DNA of 64,000 bases from Oscillospiraceae bacterium (GTDB taxonomy: Bacteria > Bacillota > Clostridia > Oscillospirales > Acutalibacteraceae): contig SVPQ01000001.1 in the NCBI GenBank assembly GCA_015065845.1, positions 62,001 through 126,000 of the forward strand. Reading direction: 5' to 3'. Under the pieces are notes generated by a model that made no database searches, was not told the DNA's origin, and worked only from the letters and a program-made list of their open reading frames with translations. This document shows, in pieces, positions 53,677-61,837 of this stretch. Made by a program: the position numbers and the translations under genes. Position 1 is the stretch's first letter. The number at the start of each line of letters is the position of its first letter.

Positions 53677-53698
53677 AGTTCTACTTTTTTGTAGAACT
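53677..53698 (+). promoter_or_regulatory. Stem-loop just before the ribosome site of the GGDEF gene
   Basis: AGTTCTAC, six T, GTAGAACT: a perfect 8-bp hairpin ending 5 bases before GGAGGA. It lies within the transcribed leader if the TACAATACTATAAAT region supplies the -10 box. It could affect translation or mRNA stability. Confidence 0.4.
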
Positions 53699-53713
53699 GG
53701 GTTGGAGGAAGTT

Positions 53714-54856
53714 ATGTTAAGCAAAATAAAAGAATATCTTATTTCTACATTTTTTTACGCGGGTATTACACCTGAAGAATACGACTCTATAAGGTCTGCA
53801 AGAGAAGAAAAAAACAGGGGTATTCTTTTTGTTACTTCAGGTCTTGGAACTATTGTTTTCTTTGCACTTCTTGTAATGTCATGTTTTGAAGAATCATACA
53901 CTAAAAATATGTTTTTATATGGTGCACTTTTTGTATGTGAAGCATTAGTGTTACTTTTCGCCTGGAAATTTCTTCCGAAAAAACCAGACTACACAACAAT
54001 GATAACATACATATCAATATTTGCAATTTTTGCTTATGCAATTATTTTAGGTACATTTAACAGTCCTAAAATTACAAGTACAACATTCTGCGTGTTCTTA
54101 ATTGCTATTCCTATGATAATAATTGACAGACCATGGCGACTTATTACATTTAACGCGGCACAAGTTGTAATCTTCTGCCTCTGCAGTAATTATGTCAAAG
54201 AATGGGAAGTTGCTTCTGTTGATATTTTAAACGCTGTAAGTTTTTACTTTTTAGGTGCAGTCTTAAACACATATATGATTAAAACAAAAGCGAAAGAACT
54301 CACTTTAAGAAGATATATTGAACACGACAGGGATACAGACCCTCTCACACTTCTTTATAATAAAGCTGCTGTCGGCAGAGAAATTTCAAAACATATAAAC
54401 GAGGGTGGTACAGGCGTATTTATGTTTGTTGACCTTGATAATTTCAAGAAAATCAACGACACTTATGGCCATGCAATGGGTGACGATGTTCTCCACGAGT
54501 TTGGTGATTGCATCCGTCGTATTTTCCGACACACCGACATTTTAGGTCGTTTCGGTGGTGACGAATTTATTATTTTCCTCCCCCACCCTATTGATGATGA
54601 TATTGTTTCAACCCGTGCACAAGACCTTCTTGACCTTATGAATGAAACAATTAAAATTGAAGACGAATCCATTGATTTCCACGCTAGTATTGGTATTGCC
54701 AAATGCCCTGAAAACGGTGCAACTTATGAAGATGTTATGGCAAAAGCCGACCAGGCACTTTATTATTCAAAGAAAAATGGTAAAAATATGTTTATGTATT
54801 ATGACAGTCTCCCTGAAGATTATTTAAAATCTTTAGAGGAACAGGAAAATAAATAG
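53714..54856 (+). CDS. Membrane-bound diguanylate cyclase (GGDEF)
   Basis: 380 residues from the ATG at 53,714, which follows GGAGGA; the upstream TTG lies within that site. Five or six hydrophobic segments fill residues 35-195, then a GGDEF domain with VDLDNFKKINDTYGHAMGDD, the intact catalytic GRFGGDEFIIFLP (about 279-291) and KADQALYYSKKNGKN at the end. Intact motif and no EAL, so an active cyclase is likely. Unlike the one at 6.7-7.9 kb the membrane part is shorter. The pyrophosphatase and a hybrid kinase follow closely on the same strand, suggesting a signalling cluster. Confidence 0.88.
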   Translation: MLSKIKEYLISTFFYAGITPEEYDSIRSAREEKNRGILFVTSGLGTIVFFALLVMSCFEESYTKNMFLYGALFVCEALVLLFAWKFLPKKPDYTTMITYISIFAIFAYAIILGTFNSPKITSTTFCVFLIAIPMIIIDRPWRLITFNAAQVVIFCLCSNYVKEWEVASVDILNAVSFYFLGAVLNTYMIKTKAKELTLRRYIEHDRDTDPLTLLYNKAAVGREISKHINEGGTGVFMFVDLDNFKKINDTYGHAMGDDVLHEFGDCIRRIFRHTDILGRFGGDEFIIFLPHPIDDDIVSTRAQDLLDLMNETIKIEDESIDFHASIGIAKCPENGATYEDVMAKADQALYYSKKNGKNMFMYYDSLPEDYLKSLEEQENK

Positions 54857-54895
54857 TAATATCATATACAAACAAAAGTACAAGAGGCGATTTTT

Positions 54896-55432
54896 TTGAA
54901 TATCTGGCACGATATAAACCCCGAGCGTATTTCACGCTCATCTTATGCCGCAGTTATAGAAATAAGCAAAGGCAGTAAAATGAAATATGAACTCGACAAA
55001 GAAACAGGTCTTTTAAGACTTGACAGAGTTCTTTATACATCTACTCACTATCCTGCTAACTATGGTTTCATACCACGCACTTTTGCGAAAGACAATGACC
55101 CTTTAGATGTTCTTGTTCTTTGTTCAGAACAAATCCAACCAATGTCAATAGTTGAATGTTACCCTATAGGTGTTATTACAATGCTTGATAATGGTGCGCC
55201 TGACGATAAAATTATTTCTATTCCTTTTAACGACCCGACTTATAACACTTATAAAGATATAAGTCAGTTACCAACACATGTTTTTGATGAAATGAAACAC
55301 TTCTTTTCAGTTTATAAAACACTTGAAGAAAAAGAAACCGCAATTGACGAAGTTCGCGGTGTTTTAGATGCGGTTTCAATTATAGAAGATGCAATTATTG
55401 CATACAAAGAAAAATTTTCTGACAGGAAGTAG
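54896..55432 (+). CDS. ppa: Inorganic pyrophosphatase, family I
   Basis: Soluble Mg-dependent enzyme hydrolysing PPi to phosphate. 178 residues; metal-binding motif DNDPLDVLVL, plus SKGSKMKYELDKETGLLRLDR, HYPANYGFIP and a C-terminal helix. The start is TTG, preceded by AGAGGCGA eight bases upstream. In Firmicutes family II enzymes or membrane pyrophosphatases are often used, so a family I copy between a GGDEF and a kinase gene is of some note. The following gene begins only 7 bases after the stop. Confidence 0.92.
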   Translation: MNIWHDINPERISRSSYAAVIEISKGSKMKYELDKETGLLRLDRVLYTSTHYPANYGFIPRTFAKDNDPLDVLVLCSEQIQPMSIVECYPIGVITMLDNGAPDDKIISIPFNDPTYNTYKDISQLPTHVFDEMKHFFSVYKTLEEKETAIDEVRGVLDAVSIIEDAIIAYKEKFSDRK

Positions 55433-55439
55433 TTAAAAA

Positions 55440-57842
55440 ATGGATAATTTTAATTTTGAATGTGGAATGTATATTGTCGGTAAAGATTACCGTATTCGTT
55501 ATGCTAATGATACATTAAAAAATTTTTTTCCTAAAGTAGTAGAAGGTTCTCTTTGTTATAATACTATAGCAAACAAAAATGAACCTTGTACTTTTTGTCC
55601 TGTTCACAATAAATTTGAAAAAGGGCGCCTGCTATTTAATTCCCCTGATTTTAACCGTTACGCTGCAGGTTTCACAAATATTGATACACCTGAATTCAAA
55701 GATTGTTATTCTGTTATAATTCAACAAATAGCCAGTCCCGAATTGTTAGCTAAATATGAAAAAAATGAATTAGATGCAATTATCGAGCAACAAAGAGAAC
55801 TTCAGAACAGAAATTTCATTATTGAAACTCTTGCAGAAGAATATACCTCAATCTATTTTATATCAGAAGAAAACGGGACTTTTAAATGCACAAAAAATTA
55901 TGATAAAAATTCTGCAAGTACATTCTCAACAGCAGATGTAGCTCTCACAAGTTACGACTCTATATTCTCGACTTACGCTAAAACTCATGTTCATAAAGAT
56001 GACCGCAAGATGTTTCTTGAAGAAACCAGACTTGAAAACATCAAAACCTGTATTTTCAGGGATCACAAACCTTTTGAACTGAATTACCGCGAATTATATG
56101 ATGACAAACAACGATATATGCAAATAAGATTTATCCCGATTTTTGTGGATAAAGATTCCCCTAAATTGATTGTTGCATTCCGTTGTATTGATAATATCGT
56201 TGAACAAGAACTAGAGCAACGCAAAGAAACAGAAGATTTATTAGAAAACTCAAACCAACGATTAAGAGTTATTACAGGTCTCTGTACCGAATACGAATCA
56301 CTTTATTATGTTGATGCAAAACGAGATGTTGGTATCCCTTATATTTTATCTGATAATTTCGATGAAGAATTCAGAAAAAATCTTCTTCATGAAATACCTT
56401 ACACTCCAAGTTTTCATGCGTATCTCGATATTTGCGTAGCACCCTCTCAAAGAGAATATTTAAAAGCACAAACTGAATTGCGTCTTGTTACTGAGAAACT
56501 CAGGGAAACACCTTGCTTCAGAATAAATTACGAAGTTCCTTTTGAAGGTAAAATTCTTCATTACCAGATTTATATTGCACGAATCGGTGAACCACACGAG
56601 CAAGTGTGGGCATTCAAGAGTATTGAAGAAACCGTTGAAGAACAATTAAAACAACACAGAATTCTTCTCGACGCACTTAATCAGGCAAAAAAAGCAGAAA
56701 CCGCAAAGTCAAATTTCCTTTTCAATATGTCGCACGATATTCGTACGCCTATGAATGCTATTTTAGGTTTCAATACTATTGCAGAAAAGAACATTGATAA
56801 TAAAGACCTTGCCCTTGATGCTCTGAAAAAAGCAAAACACTCCGGTGAACATATGTTGAGCATTATAAATAATGTGCTTGATATGGCAAGAATTGGCAGC
56901 GGAAAACTTGAGCTTAATCGTGAAATTGTTAATTTCCCTGAATTAGTTGACAAACTTAAAGAAATGTTCGTTCACGATATGGCACAGAAAGATATTGTTT
57001 TCAATACAAATTTCAATATCAATACAGAAATGATTTACAGCGATTCATTAAGAATTTCGCAAATAATCATTAACCTCTTAAGTAACGCTTTAAAATTCAC
57101 ACATAGCGGAGGTTCTATCACCTTCCAGGTTTCTGAAATGAAATCAGTTGATGAAAAAGCTTATTATCAGGTAAGAATTGAAGATACTGGCGTTGGTATG
57201 AGCGAAGAATTCCAAAAACACCTTTTCAATGCTTTTGAACGCGAACAAACTGCTACTCAGAGTGGTGTACAAGGTACAGGTTTAGGTCTTGCTATTACAA
57301 GAAACCTTGTAAACCTTTTAGGTGGTTCACTTACATATAACAGTATGGTAGGTGTCGGCACAGAATTCACCTTCACTTTCAAAGCAGAAAAAGCTGATGT
57401 CGAAGAAATTAAATCAAAAGAAGAAATATCCTTATTGCCGGAACTTAAAGGAAAACGAATTCTTATTGTTGAAGATAATGTAATTAACCGTGAAATTGCT
57501 CGCGAACTTCTCGAGGACGAAGGTTTTATAATTGAAGAAGCAGAAGATGGTACCGTTGCAGTTTCAATGCTTGAATCAAAAGAAAAAGGTTATTATGAAT
57601 TTGTTCTTATGGATATTCAGATGCCTATTATGAATGGTTACACTGCAACAAGAAAAATCCGTGGCTCTGACAACACAGACATCGCAGATATTCCTATTAT
57701 TGCTATGACTGCAAACGCTTTCAGCGAAGATAAGAAAAATGCTTTTGATGCTGGTATGAATGAGCATATTGCAAAACCACTTGATATTGATACACTTATT
57801 GATGTACTCAATAAAGTCTACAAGGAAACTCATAATAAATAA
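55440..57842 (+). CDS. Hybrid sensor histidine kinase with C-terminal receiver
   Basis: 800 residues without membrane segments. An N-terminal PAS-like region contains CYNTIANKNEPCTFCP (about 39-54), a Cys-rich pattern with a following histidine that could bind metal or a redox cofactor. Two further sensor-like domains follow (about 110-245 and 270-400) joined by helices, then the dimerisation box NFLFNMSHDIRTPMNAILGF (His near 431), the ATPase N and G boxes (LLSNALKFTHSGG, GVQGTGLGLAI), and a receiver domain with LIVEDNVINREIA, the phosphoacceptor in VLMDIQMP (about 723) and PIIAMTANAF. The receiver is internal to the protein; no DNA-binding output gene is adjacent. Together with the preceding GGDEF and ppa genes it appears to be in one operon. 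Confidence 0.88.
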   Translation: MDNFNFECGMYIVGKDYRIRYANDTLKNFFPKVVEGSLCYNTIANKNEPCTFCPVHNKFEKGRLLFNSPDFNRYAAGFTNIDTPEFKDCYSVIIQQIASPELLAKYEKNELDAIIEQQRELQNRNFIIETLAEEYTSIYFISEENGTFKCTKNYDKNSASTFSTADVALTSYDSIFSTYAKTHVHKDDRKMFLEETRLENIKTCIFRDHKPFELNYRELYDDKQRYMQIRFIPIFVDKDSPKLIVAFRCIDNIVEQELEQRKETEDLLENSNQRLRVITGLCTEYESLYYVDAKRDVGIPYILSDNFDEEFRKNLLHEIPYTPSFHAYLDICVAPSQREYLKAQTELRLVTEKLRETPCFRINYEVPFEGKILHYQIYIARIGEPHEQVWAFKSIEETVEEQLKQHRILLDALNQAKKAETAKSNFLFNMSHDIRTPMNAILGFNTIAEKNIDNKDLALDALKKAKHSGEHMLSIINNVLDMARIGSGKLELNREIVNFPELVDKLKEMFVHDMAQKDIVFNTNFNINTEMIYSDSLRISQIIINLLSNALKFTHSGGSITFQVSEMKSVDEKAYYQVRIEDTGVGMSEEFQKHLFNAFEREQTATQSGVQGTGLGLAITRNLVNLLGGSLTYNSMVGVGTEFTFTFKAEKADVEEIKSKEEISLLPELKGKRILIVEDNVINREIARELLEDEGFIIEEAEDGTVAVSMLESKEKGYYEFVLMDIQMPIMNGYTATRKIRGSDNTDIADIPIIAMTANAFSEDKKNAFDAGMNEHIAKPLDIDTLIDVLNKVYKETHNK

Positions 57843-57844
57843 TT

Positions 57845-57883
57845 AAAAAACAGAAAAATCTTTTTTAGATTTTTCTGTTTTTT
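57845..57883 (+). terminator. Terminator of the kinase gene
   Basis: AAAACAGAAAAATCT, TTTT loop, AGATTTTTCTGTTTT followed by T-rich sequence, directly after the stop. It separates the signalling genes from spoVAD. Confidence 0.85.
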
Positions 57884-57919
57884 TCTTTTTTTCAGGGCAA
57901 TATAATTCTGGTGATGATT

Positions 57920-58936
57920 ATGCCAAAAAGAATTGGAAGATATACTATTTTTTTAGAAAACAAACCAAGCATTACAGGCAACGCCGCCGTTGTAGGCAAA
58001 AAAGAAGGCGAAGGCCCCTTAGGACAGGAATTTGATAAAATTCATGAAGATGAATTTTTAGGCAAAGAAACTTTTGAAAAAGCAGAAAGCGAATTAGTAA
58101 AAGATGCAGTAACCCGTGCTTTATTTAAAGCGGACGAAAAGGCAGAAGATATAGACTGTTGCTTCTCAGGCGACCTTTTAAATCAATGTATTGGTTCGTC
58201 ATTCGGACTCAGAGAATTCGGTATGCCATTTTCAGGACTCTACGGTGCATGTTCGACAATGGCACTCTCTTTAGCACTTTCTGCAACACTTATAGATTCA
58301 GGTGCATTACAGAGCGCAGTTGCATCTACATCTTCACACTTCTGCTCTGCTGAAAGGCAATACAGAAACCCGCTTGAATATGGTGGACAACGACCACCCT
58401 CTGCACAATGGACTGTTACAGGTGCCGGTGCCGCTGTATTAAAAAGCGCCGCCCCTGATAACCCGCGTATAAATGCTGTAATCTTCGGTAAAATACGCGA
58501 TTTAGGAATAACCGATGTAAACAATATGGGTGCTGCTATGGCGCCGGCGGCAGCAGAAACAATAAGTGCATTTTTAAATGACACAAAAACTTCACCCGAT
58601 GATTTTGATTTAATTCTCACCGGTGACTTAGGCAAAGTTGGCAGCGACCTTTTAAAAGAATTGCTTATCAAAGAAAATAACATTGATATTTCAAAGGTTC
58701 ACAACGACTGCGGAATTATGATTTATGATGCAGATACACAGGATGTTCACTCAGGTGGTTCTGGTTGTGGTTGCAGTGCAAGTGTTGTTTGTTCTTATAT
58801 TATAAATAAACTTCGCAAAAAAGAACTTAACCGTGTTTTATTTGTCGGCACAGGTGCCTTGCTTTCACCTACTTCATCTTTACAGGGCGAAAGCGTACCG
58901 GGAATTGCACACGGAGTACTATTAACATCGGATTAG
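57920..58936 (+). CDS. spoVAD: Stage V sporulation protein AD (SpoVAD)
   Basis: Thiolase-fold protein of the SpoVA complex that takes dipicolinic acid into the forespore and binds it. 338 residues from the ATG at 57,920 (GTGATG before it provides the ribosome site; the earlier GTG at 57,911 is less likely). Typical segments: IGRYTIFLENKPSITGNAAV, GPLGQEFDKIHED, GLYGACSTMALSLALSA, ASTSSHFCSAERQYRNPLEYG and GGSGCGCSASV. Shows that the organism belongs to a spore-forming lineage. In Bacillus the gene sits between spoVAC and spoVAEB; here neither is adjacent in the window, only a tiny membrane ORF. Confidence 0.93.
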   Translation: MPKRIGRYTIFLENKPSITGNAAVVGKKEGEGPLGQEFDKIHEDEFLGKETFEKAESELVKDAVTRALFKADEKAEDIDCCFSGDLLNQCIGSSFGLREFGMPFSGLYGACSTMALSLALSATLIDSGALQSAVASTSSHFCSAERQYRNPLEYGGQRPPSAQWTVTGAGAAVLKSAAPDNPRINAVIFGKIRDLGITDVNNMGAAMAPAAAETISAFLNDTKTSPDDFDLILTGDLGKVGSDLLKELLIKENNIDISKVHNDCGIMIYDADTQDVHSGGSGCGCSASVVCSYIINKLRKKELNRVLFVGTGALLSPTSSLQGESVPGIAHGVLLTSD

Positions 58937-58948
58937 GAGAGTTATCAG

Positions 58949-59092
58949 ATGAATTATTGTTTAAAAACTTTAAAAAATATTGAAAAAATTACAAAAGCAT
59001 ATAAATCAATTTATGTTCTGAAAAAATTATTATCAGCATTTCTAATTATTTATACTGGAATTAAAGTAGTTACATTTTTCCTGAACAAATAA
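58949..59092 (+). CDS. 47-residue predicted membrane peptide downstream of spoVAD
   Basis: A short frame beginning MNYCLKTLKNIEKITKAYKS with TAGGAGAG eight bases before the ATG, 12 bases after the spoVAD stop. The N-terminal half is basic; the C-terminal half is one hydrophobic segment (LLSAFLIIYTGIKVVTFFL). A terminator follows at once, so it lies in the spoVAD transcript. No homologue is recognised. It may be a spore-envelope or SpoVA-associated small protein; the evidence is position only. Confidence 0.55.
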   Translation: MNYCLKTLKNIEKITKAYKSIYVLKKLLSAFLIIYTGIKVVTFFLNK

Positions 59093-59095
59093 ATA

Positions 59096-59141
59096 AAAAG
59101 AAACTGTAAAAAACGTTAAGTTTTTTACAGTTTCTTTTTAT
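59096..59141. terminator. Terminator between spoVAD operon and alcohol dehydrogenase
   Basis: AAAAAGAAACTGTAAAAAAC and GTTTTTTACAGTTTCTTTTT: a 20-bp perfect stem with a 5-base loop, T-run on both strands. Bidirectional for converging genes. Confidence 0.92.
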
Positions 59142-59147
59142 TAACAC

Positions 59148-60296
59148 TTACATTAAACTCTTATAAAGTTCAACAATTTCTTCAACACTTGTATCTCTCG
59201 GGTTACCAGGTCTGCAAGCATCTGCGTAAGCACTTTCAGAGAGGAACTGAATATCTTCTTCCTTAACAATCTCTTTAAGATTTTCAGGGATTCCAACATC
59301 TGTTGCTAACTTTCTTACTGCAGCAACTGCGGCTTTACGAGCACCTTCAATAGTCATATTTTCAGTACCTTCTACACCCATTGCTTTAGCAATATCTCTG
59401 TATTTCTCACCAGTACATTCTGCATTGTACTCCATAACAGTTGGTAAAATGATAGCGTTAGCAACGCCATGAGGTGTATCATAAAGAGCACCTAAACCAT
59501 GAGCCATGCTATGAACAATACCAAGACCAACATTTGAGAAGCCCTGACCTGCAATATATTGAGCGAGTGCCATACCCTCTCTGCCTTCTTCTGTATTTTC
59601 ACAAGCACCACGAAGATGTTTTGAAATAAGTTCAATAGCTTTAAGATGGAACATATCTGTCATTTCCCAAGCGCCTTTTGTAATATAACCTTCAATAGCG
59701 TGTGTCAAAGCATCCATACCTGTTGCTGCTGTAAGACCTTTTGGCATTGAAGCCATCATATCAGGGTCAACAACTGCAACTTCAGGAATATCGTGAACAT
59801 CTACACAAACAAATTTGCGTTTTTTCTCAACATCAGTAATAACATAGTTAATTGTAACTTCTGCCGCAGTACCTGCTGTTGTAGGCACTGCAATTGTAAA
59901 TGTTGCGTGATTTTTTGTAGGTGCTACACCTTCAAGACTTCTTACATCAGAAAATTCCGGATTTTCAACAATAATACCGATTGCTTTTGCAGTATCCATT
60001 GCAGAACCACCGCCGATAGCAACAATAGAATCAGCACCTGACGCTTTAAATGCCTTAACGCCGTCTAAAACATTTTCAATAGTAGGGTTAGGTTTGATTT
60101 CACTGAAAACTTCAAAAGCAATGTTATTTTCTTTAAGAATATCTGTTACTTTTCCTGCAACACCGAATTTTAATAAATCAGGGTCTGTGCAAACAAAAAC
60201 TTTTTTAAGTGAACGAGCAGTAATTTCTGCAGGTATTTCTTTAATTGCACCTTTACCGTGATAAGAAATTGTGTTTAATACGATTCTCTGAGCCAT
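59148..60296 (-). CDS. Iron-containing alcohol dehydrogenase (FucO/butanol-dehydrogenase type)
   Basis: 382-residue group III alcohol dehydrogenase. NAD(P)-binding loop GGGSAMDTAKAIG, TTAGTAAEVTINYVITD, metal ligand region GMDALTHAIEGY, and HGLGALYDTPHGVANAIILP with further ligand histidines. The pattern around GALYDTPHGVANAI is close to lactaldehyde:propanediol oxidoreductase (FucO), which would reduce lactaldehyde from rhamnose breakdown, but butanol or other alcohol activity is equally compatible, so no symbol is given. Promoter TTGACA...TAACTT upstream. AAGGAGGAG precedes the ATG. Confidence 0.88.
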   Translation of the reverse strand: MAQRIVLNTISYHGKGAIKEIPAEITARSLKKVFVCTDPDLLKFGVAGKVTDILKENNIAFEVFSEIKPNPTIENVLDGVKAFKASGADSIVAIGGGSAMDTAKAIGIIVENPEFSDVRSLEGVAPTKNHATFTIAVPTTAGTAAEVTINYVITDVEKKRKFVCVDVHDIPEVAVVDPDMMASMPKGLTAATGMDALTHAIEGYITKGAWEMTDMFHLKAIELISKHLRGACENTEEGREGMALAQYIAGQGFSNVGLGIVHSMAHGLGALYDTPHGVANAIILPTVMEYNAECTGEKYRDIAKAMGVEGTENMTIEGARKAAVAAVRKLATDVGIPENLKEIVKEEDIQFLSESAYADACRPGNPRDTSVEEIVELYKSLM

Positions 60297-60367
60297 TGGA
60301 AACTCCTCCTTATATTTGCATTTATAAAATTGATTTTTATAAAGATAACAAAAAGTTACCTACTAAT

Positions 60368-60396
60368 AAGTTACAACATTTCACGAACTTTGTCAA
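60368..60396 (-). promoter_or_regulatory. Promoter of the alcohol dehydrogenase gene
   Basis: Minus strand TTGACA (60,391-60,396), 17-base spacer, TAACTT (60,368-60,373). No clear Rex-type operator was found in the leader. Confidence 0.55.
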
Positions 60397-60419
60397 GAGT
60401 TTAACAAACTTTTTTGGTA

Positions 60420-60448
60420 TTGTATTTATATATTTTATATGGTATAAT
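60420..60448 (+). promoter_or_regulatory. Promoter of the GH125 gene
   Basis: TTGTAT (60,420-60,425), 17-base spacer, TATAAT (60,443-60,448), followed by GTGGAGA as ribosome site before the ATG. Divergent from the dehydrogenase promoter. Confidence 0.65.
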
Positions 60449-60495
60449 GTTTGTGTATATTTTATAAATATCAATTTTAGTGTGGAGATTTTTTT

Positions 60496-61779
60496 ATGGA
60501 TATTCCAAAAATTTTAACAGATAAAGCAAATGAAATCGAAAGTCTTTTAAAAGAGAAATGTCCGGAAGCGGCACCATTTTTCAAAAGGTGCTTTTTAAAT
60601 ACAATTGAAACTACTGTTACCCAGCTTGAAGATGGAAGTTTCTTCGTTATTACAGGTGATATTCCCGCTATGTGGCTTCGTGACAGTGCGGCACAAGTAA
60701 AACCTTATATTCGTTACGCAAATGAAGATGAGGATTTAAAAGCAATCCTTAAAAGCGTTATTGAAAAACACGCTTTTTATGTTTGTCTTGACCCTTATTC
60801 AAATGCTTTCAACGCAAAAGCTAACCCTGATTCTGCAAAAGATGAAACTGACTTTTATCACGAACTTATATGGGAGCGAAAATATGAAGTTGATTCACTT
60901 TGCGCCCCTCTTTATTTAGCTTATGAGTACTACCAGACAACTCTTGACAACTCTATTTTCACAGAACAATTCAAAGAGATGCTCTGGAAGATTTTTGAAA
61001 CATTCAAAAAAGAGCAAAATCACTTTACAAACTCTACATATTTTTTCAATCGTAAAGATTGCCCTGCACTTGACACATTATCTAATGATGGTAAAGGTGA
61101 AGATGTCTCTTACACTGGTATGACCTGGTCAGGTTTCAGACCATCTGACGACCGTTGCAAATTGGGTTATTTAGTTCCCGCCAATATGATGGCGGTGTGT
61201 GCCTTGAAAAAGGCGGCAGAAATGGCAAGCATAGGTTATGAAGACACCAAACTCGAAAGTGAATGTCGCTCACTTGCTTTTGATATAGATGAGGGTATTA
61301 AAGAATATGCTGTTATAAATAACGAGCGTTACGGAAAAATGTACGCTTATGAAACCGACGGCAAAGGTAACTTTGTTCTTATGGATGATGCAAACTCACC
61401 AAGTTTACTTGCCGCACCATATTTGGGTTATATAAAAGCAGATAACGAAATTTATAAAAACACACGCAATTTTATTCTTTCGGGCAATAATCCGTGGTAT
61501 TTTGAAGGCAGTGCCGCAAAAGGTGTTGGTAGTCCACACACAGGACTCGATAAAATCTGGCACATTTCACTTTCAATGCAAGCACTCACAAGCACTGACA
61601 AAGAAGAAGTAAAAGAATGCATAAAAATGCTTACAACTACTGATGCGGGTACAGGTCTTATGCACGAGTCATTCAATAAAAATGATGCAACAAATTTCAC
61701 AAGACCTTGGTTTGCGTGGTCAAACAGTCTTTTTGCAGAGCTTTTAATAAGAATTGTAAATGGAAATATAGAAATATAA
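60496..61779 (+). CDS. GH125 exo-alpha-1,6-mannosidase-like enzyme
   Basis: 427 residues of glycoside hydrolase family 125, (alpha/alpha)6 fold. Diagnostic segments: VITGDIPAMWLRDSAAQVKPYI (quoted in part: TGDIPAMWLRDSAAQ, about 55-69), the motif YELDSLCAPLYLAY seen here as KYEVDSLCAPLYLAY, MTWSGFRPSDDRCKLGYLVPANM, and near the end TGLMHESFNKNDATNFTRPWFAWSNS in shortened form (HESFNKNDATNF, RPWFAWSNS). Family members remove alpha-1,6-linked mannose from N-glycans or yeast mannan. No signal peptide, so it acts on imported oligosaccharides. Pairs logically with the GH130 enzyme. Alone between two terminators. Confidence 0.92.
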   Translation: MDIPKILTDKANEIESLLKEKCPEAAPFFKRCFLNTIETTVTQLEDGSFFVITGDIPAMWLRDSAAQVKPYIRYANEDEDLKAILKSVIEKHAFYVCLDPYSNAFNAKANPDSAKDETDFYHELIWERKYEVDSLCAPLYLAYEYYQTTLDNSIFTEQFKEMLWKIFETFKKEQNHFTNSTYFFNRKDCPALDTLSNDGKGEDVSYTGMTWSGFRPSDDRCKLGYLVPANMMAVCALKKAAEMASIGYEDTKLESECRSLAFDIDEGIKEYAVINNERYGKMYAYETDGKGNFVLMDDANSPSLLAAPYLGYIKADNEIYKNTRNFILSGNNPWYFEGSAAKGVGSPHTGLDKIWHISLSMQALTSTDKEEVKECIKMLTTTDAGTGLMHESFNKNDATNFTRPWFAWSNSLFAELLIRIVNGNIEI

Positions 61780-61788
61780 TTTATAATA

Positions 61789-61826
61789 AAAAAACAGTCT
61801 ACGGATTTTCCATAGACTGTTTTTTC
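61789..61826. terminator. Terminator between GH125 and the repeat-protein gene
   Basis: AAAAAACAGTCTA.GGA and TCC.TAGACTGTTTTTT, a long stem with one mismatch and T-runs on both sides; shared by converging genes. Confidence 0.85.
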
Positions 61827-61837
61827 TTTTTCAAAAT

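Noticed and set aside
57911-57919. GTG at 57,911 as spoVAD start
   Set aside because: The GTGATG string is better explained as the ribosome site for the ATG at 57,920, giving MPKRIGRYT.
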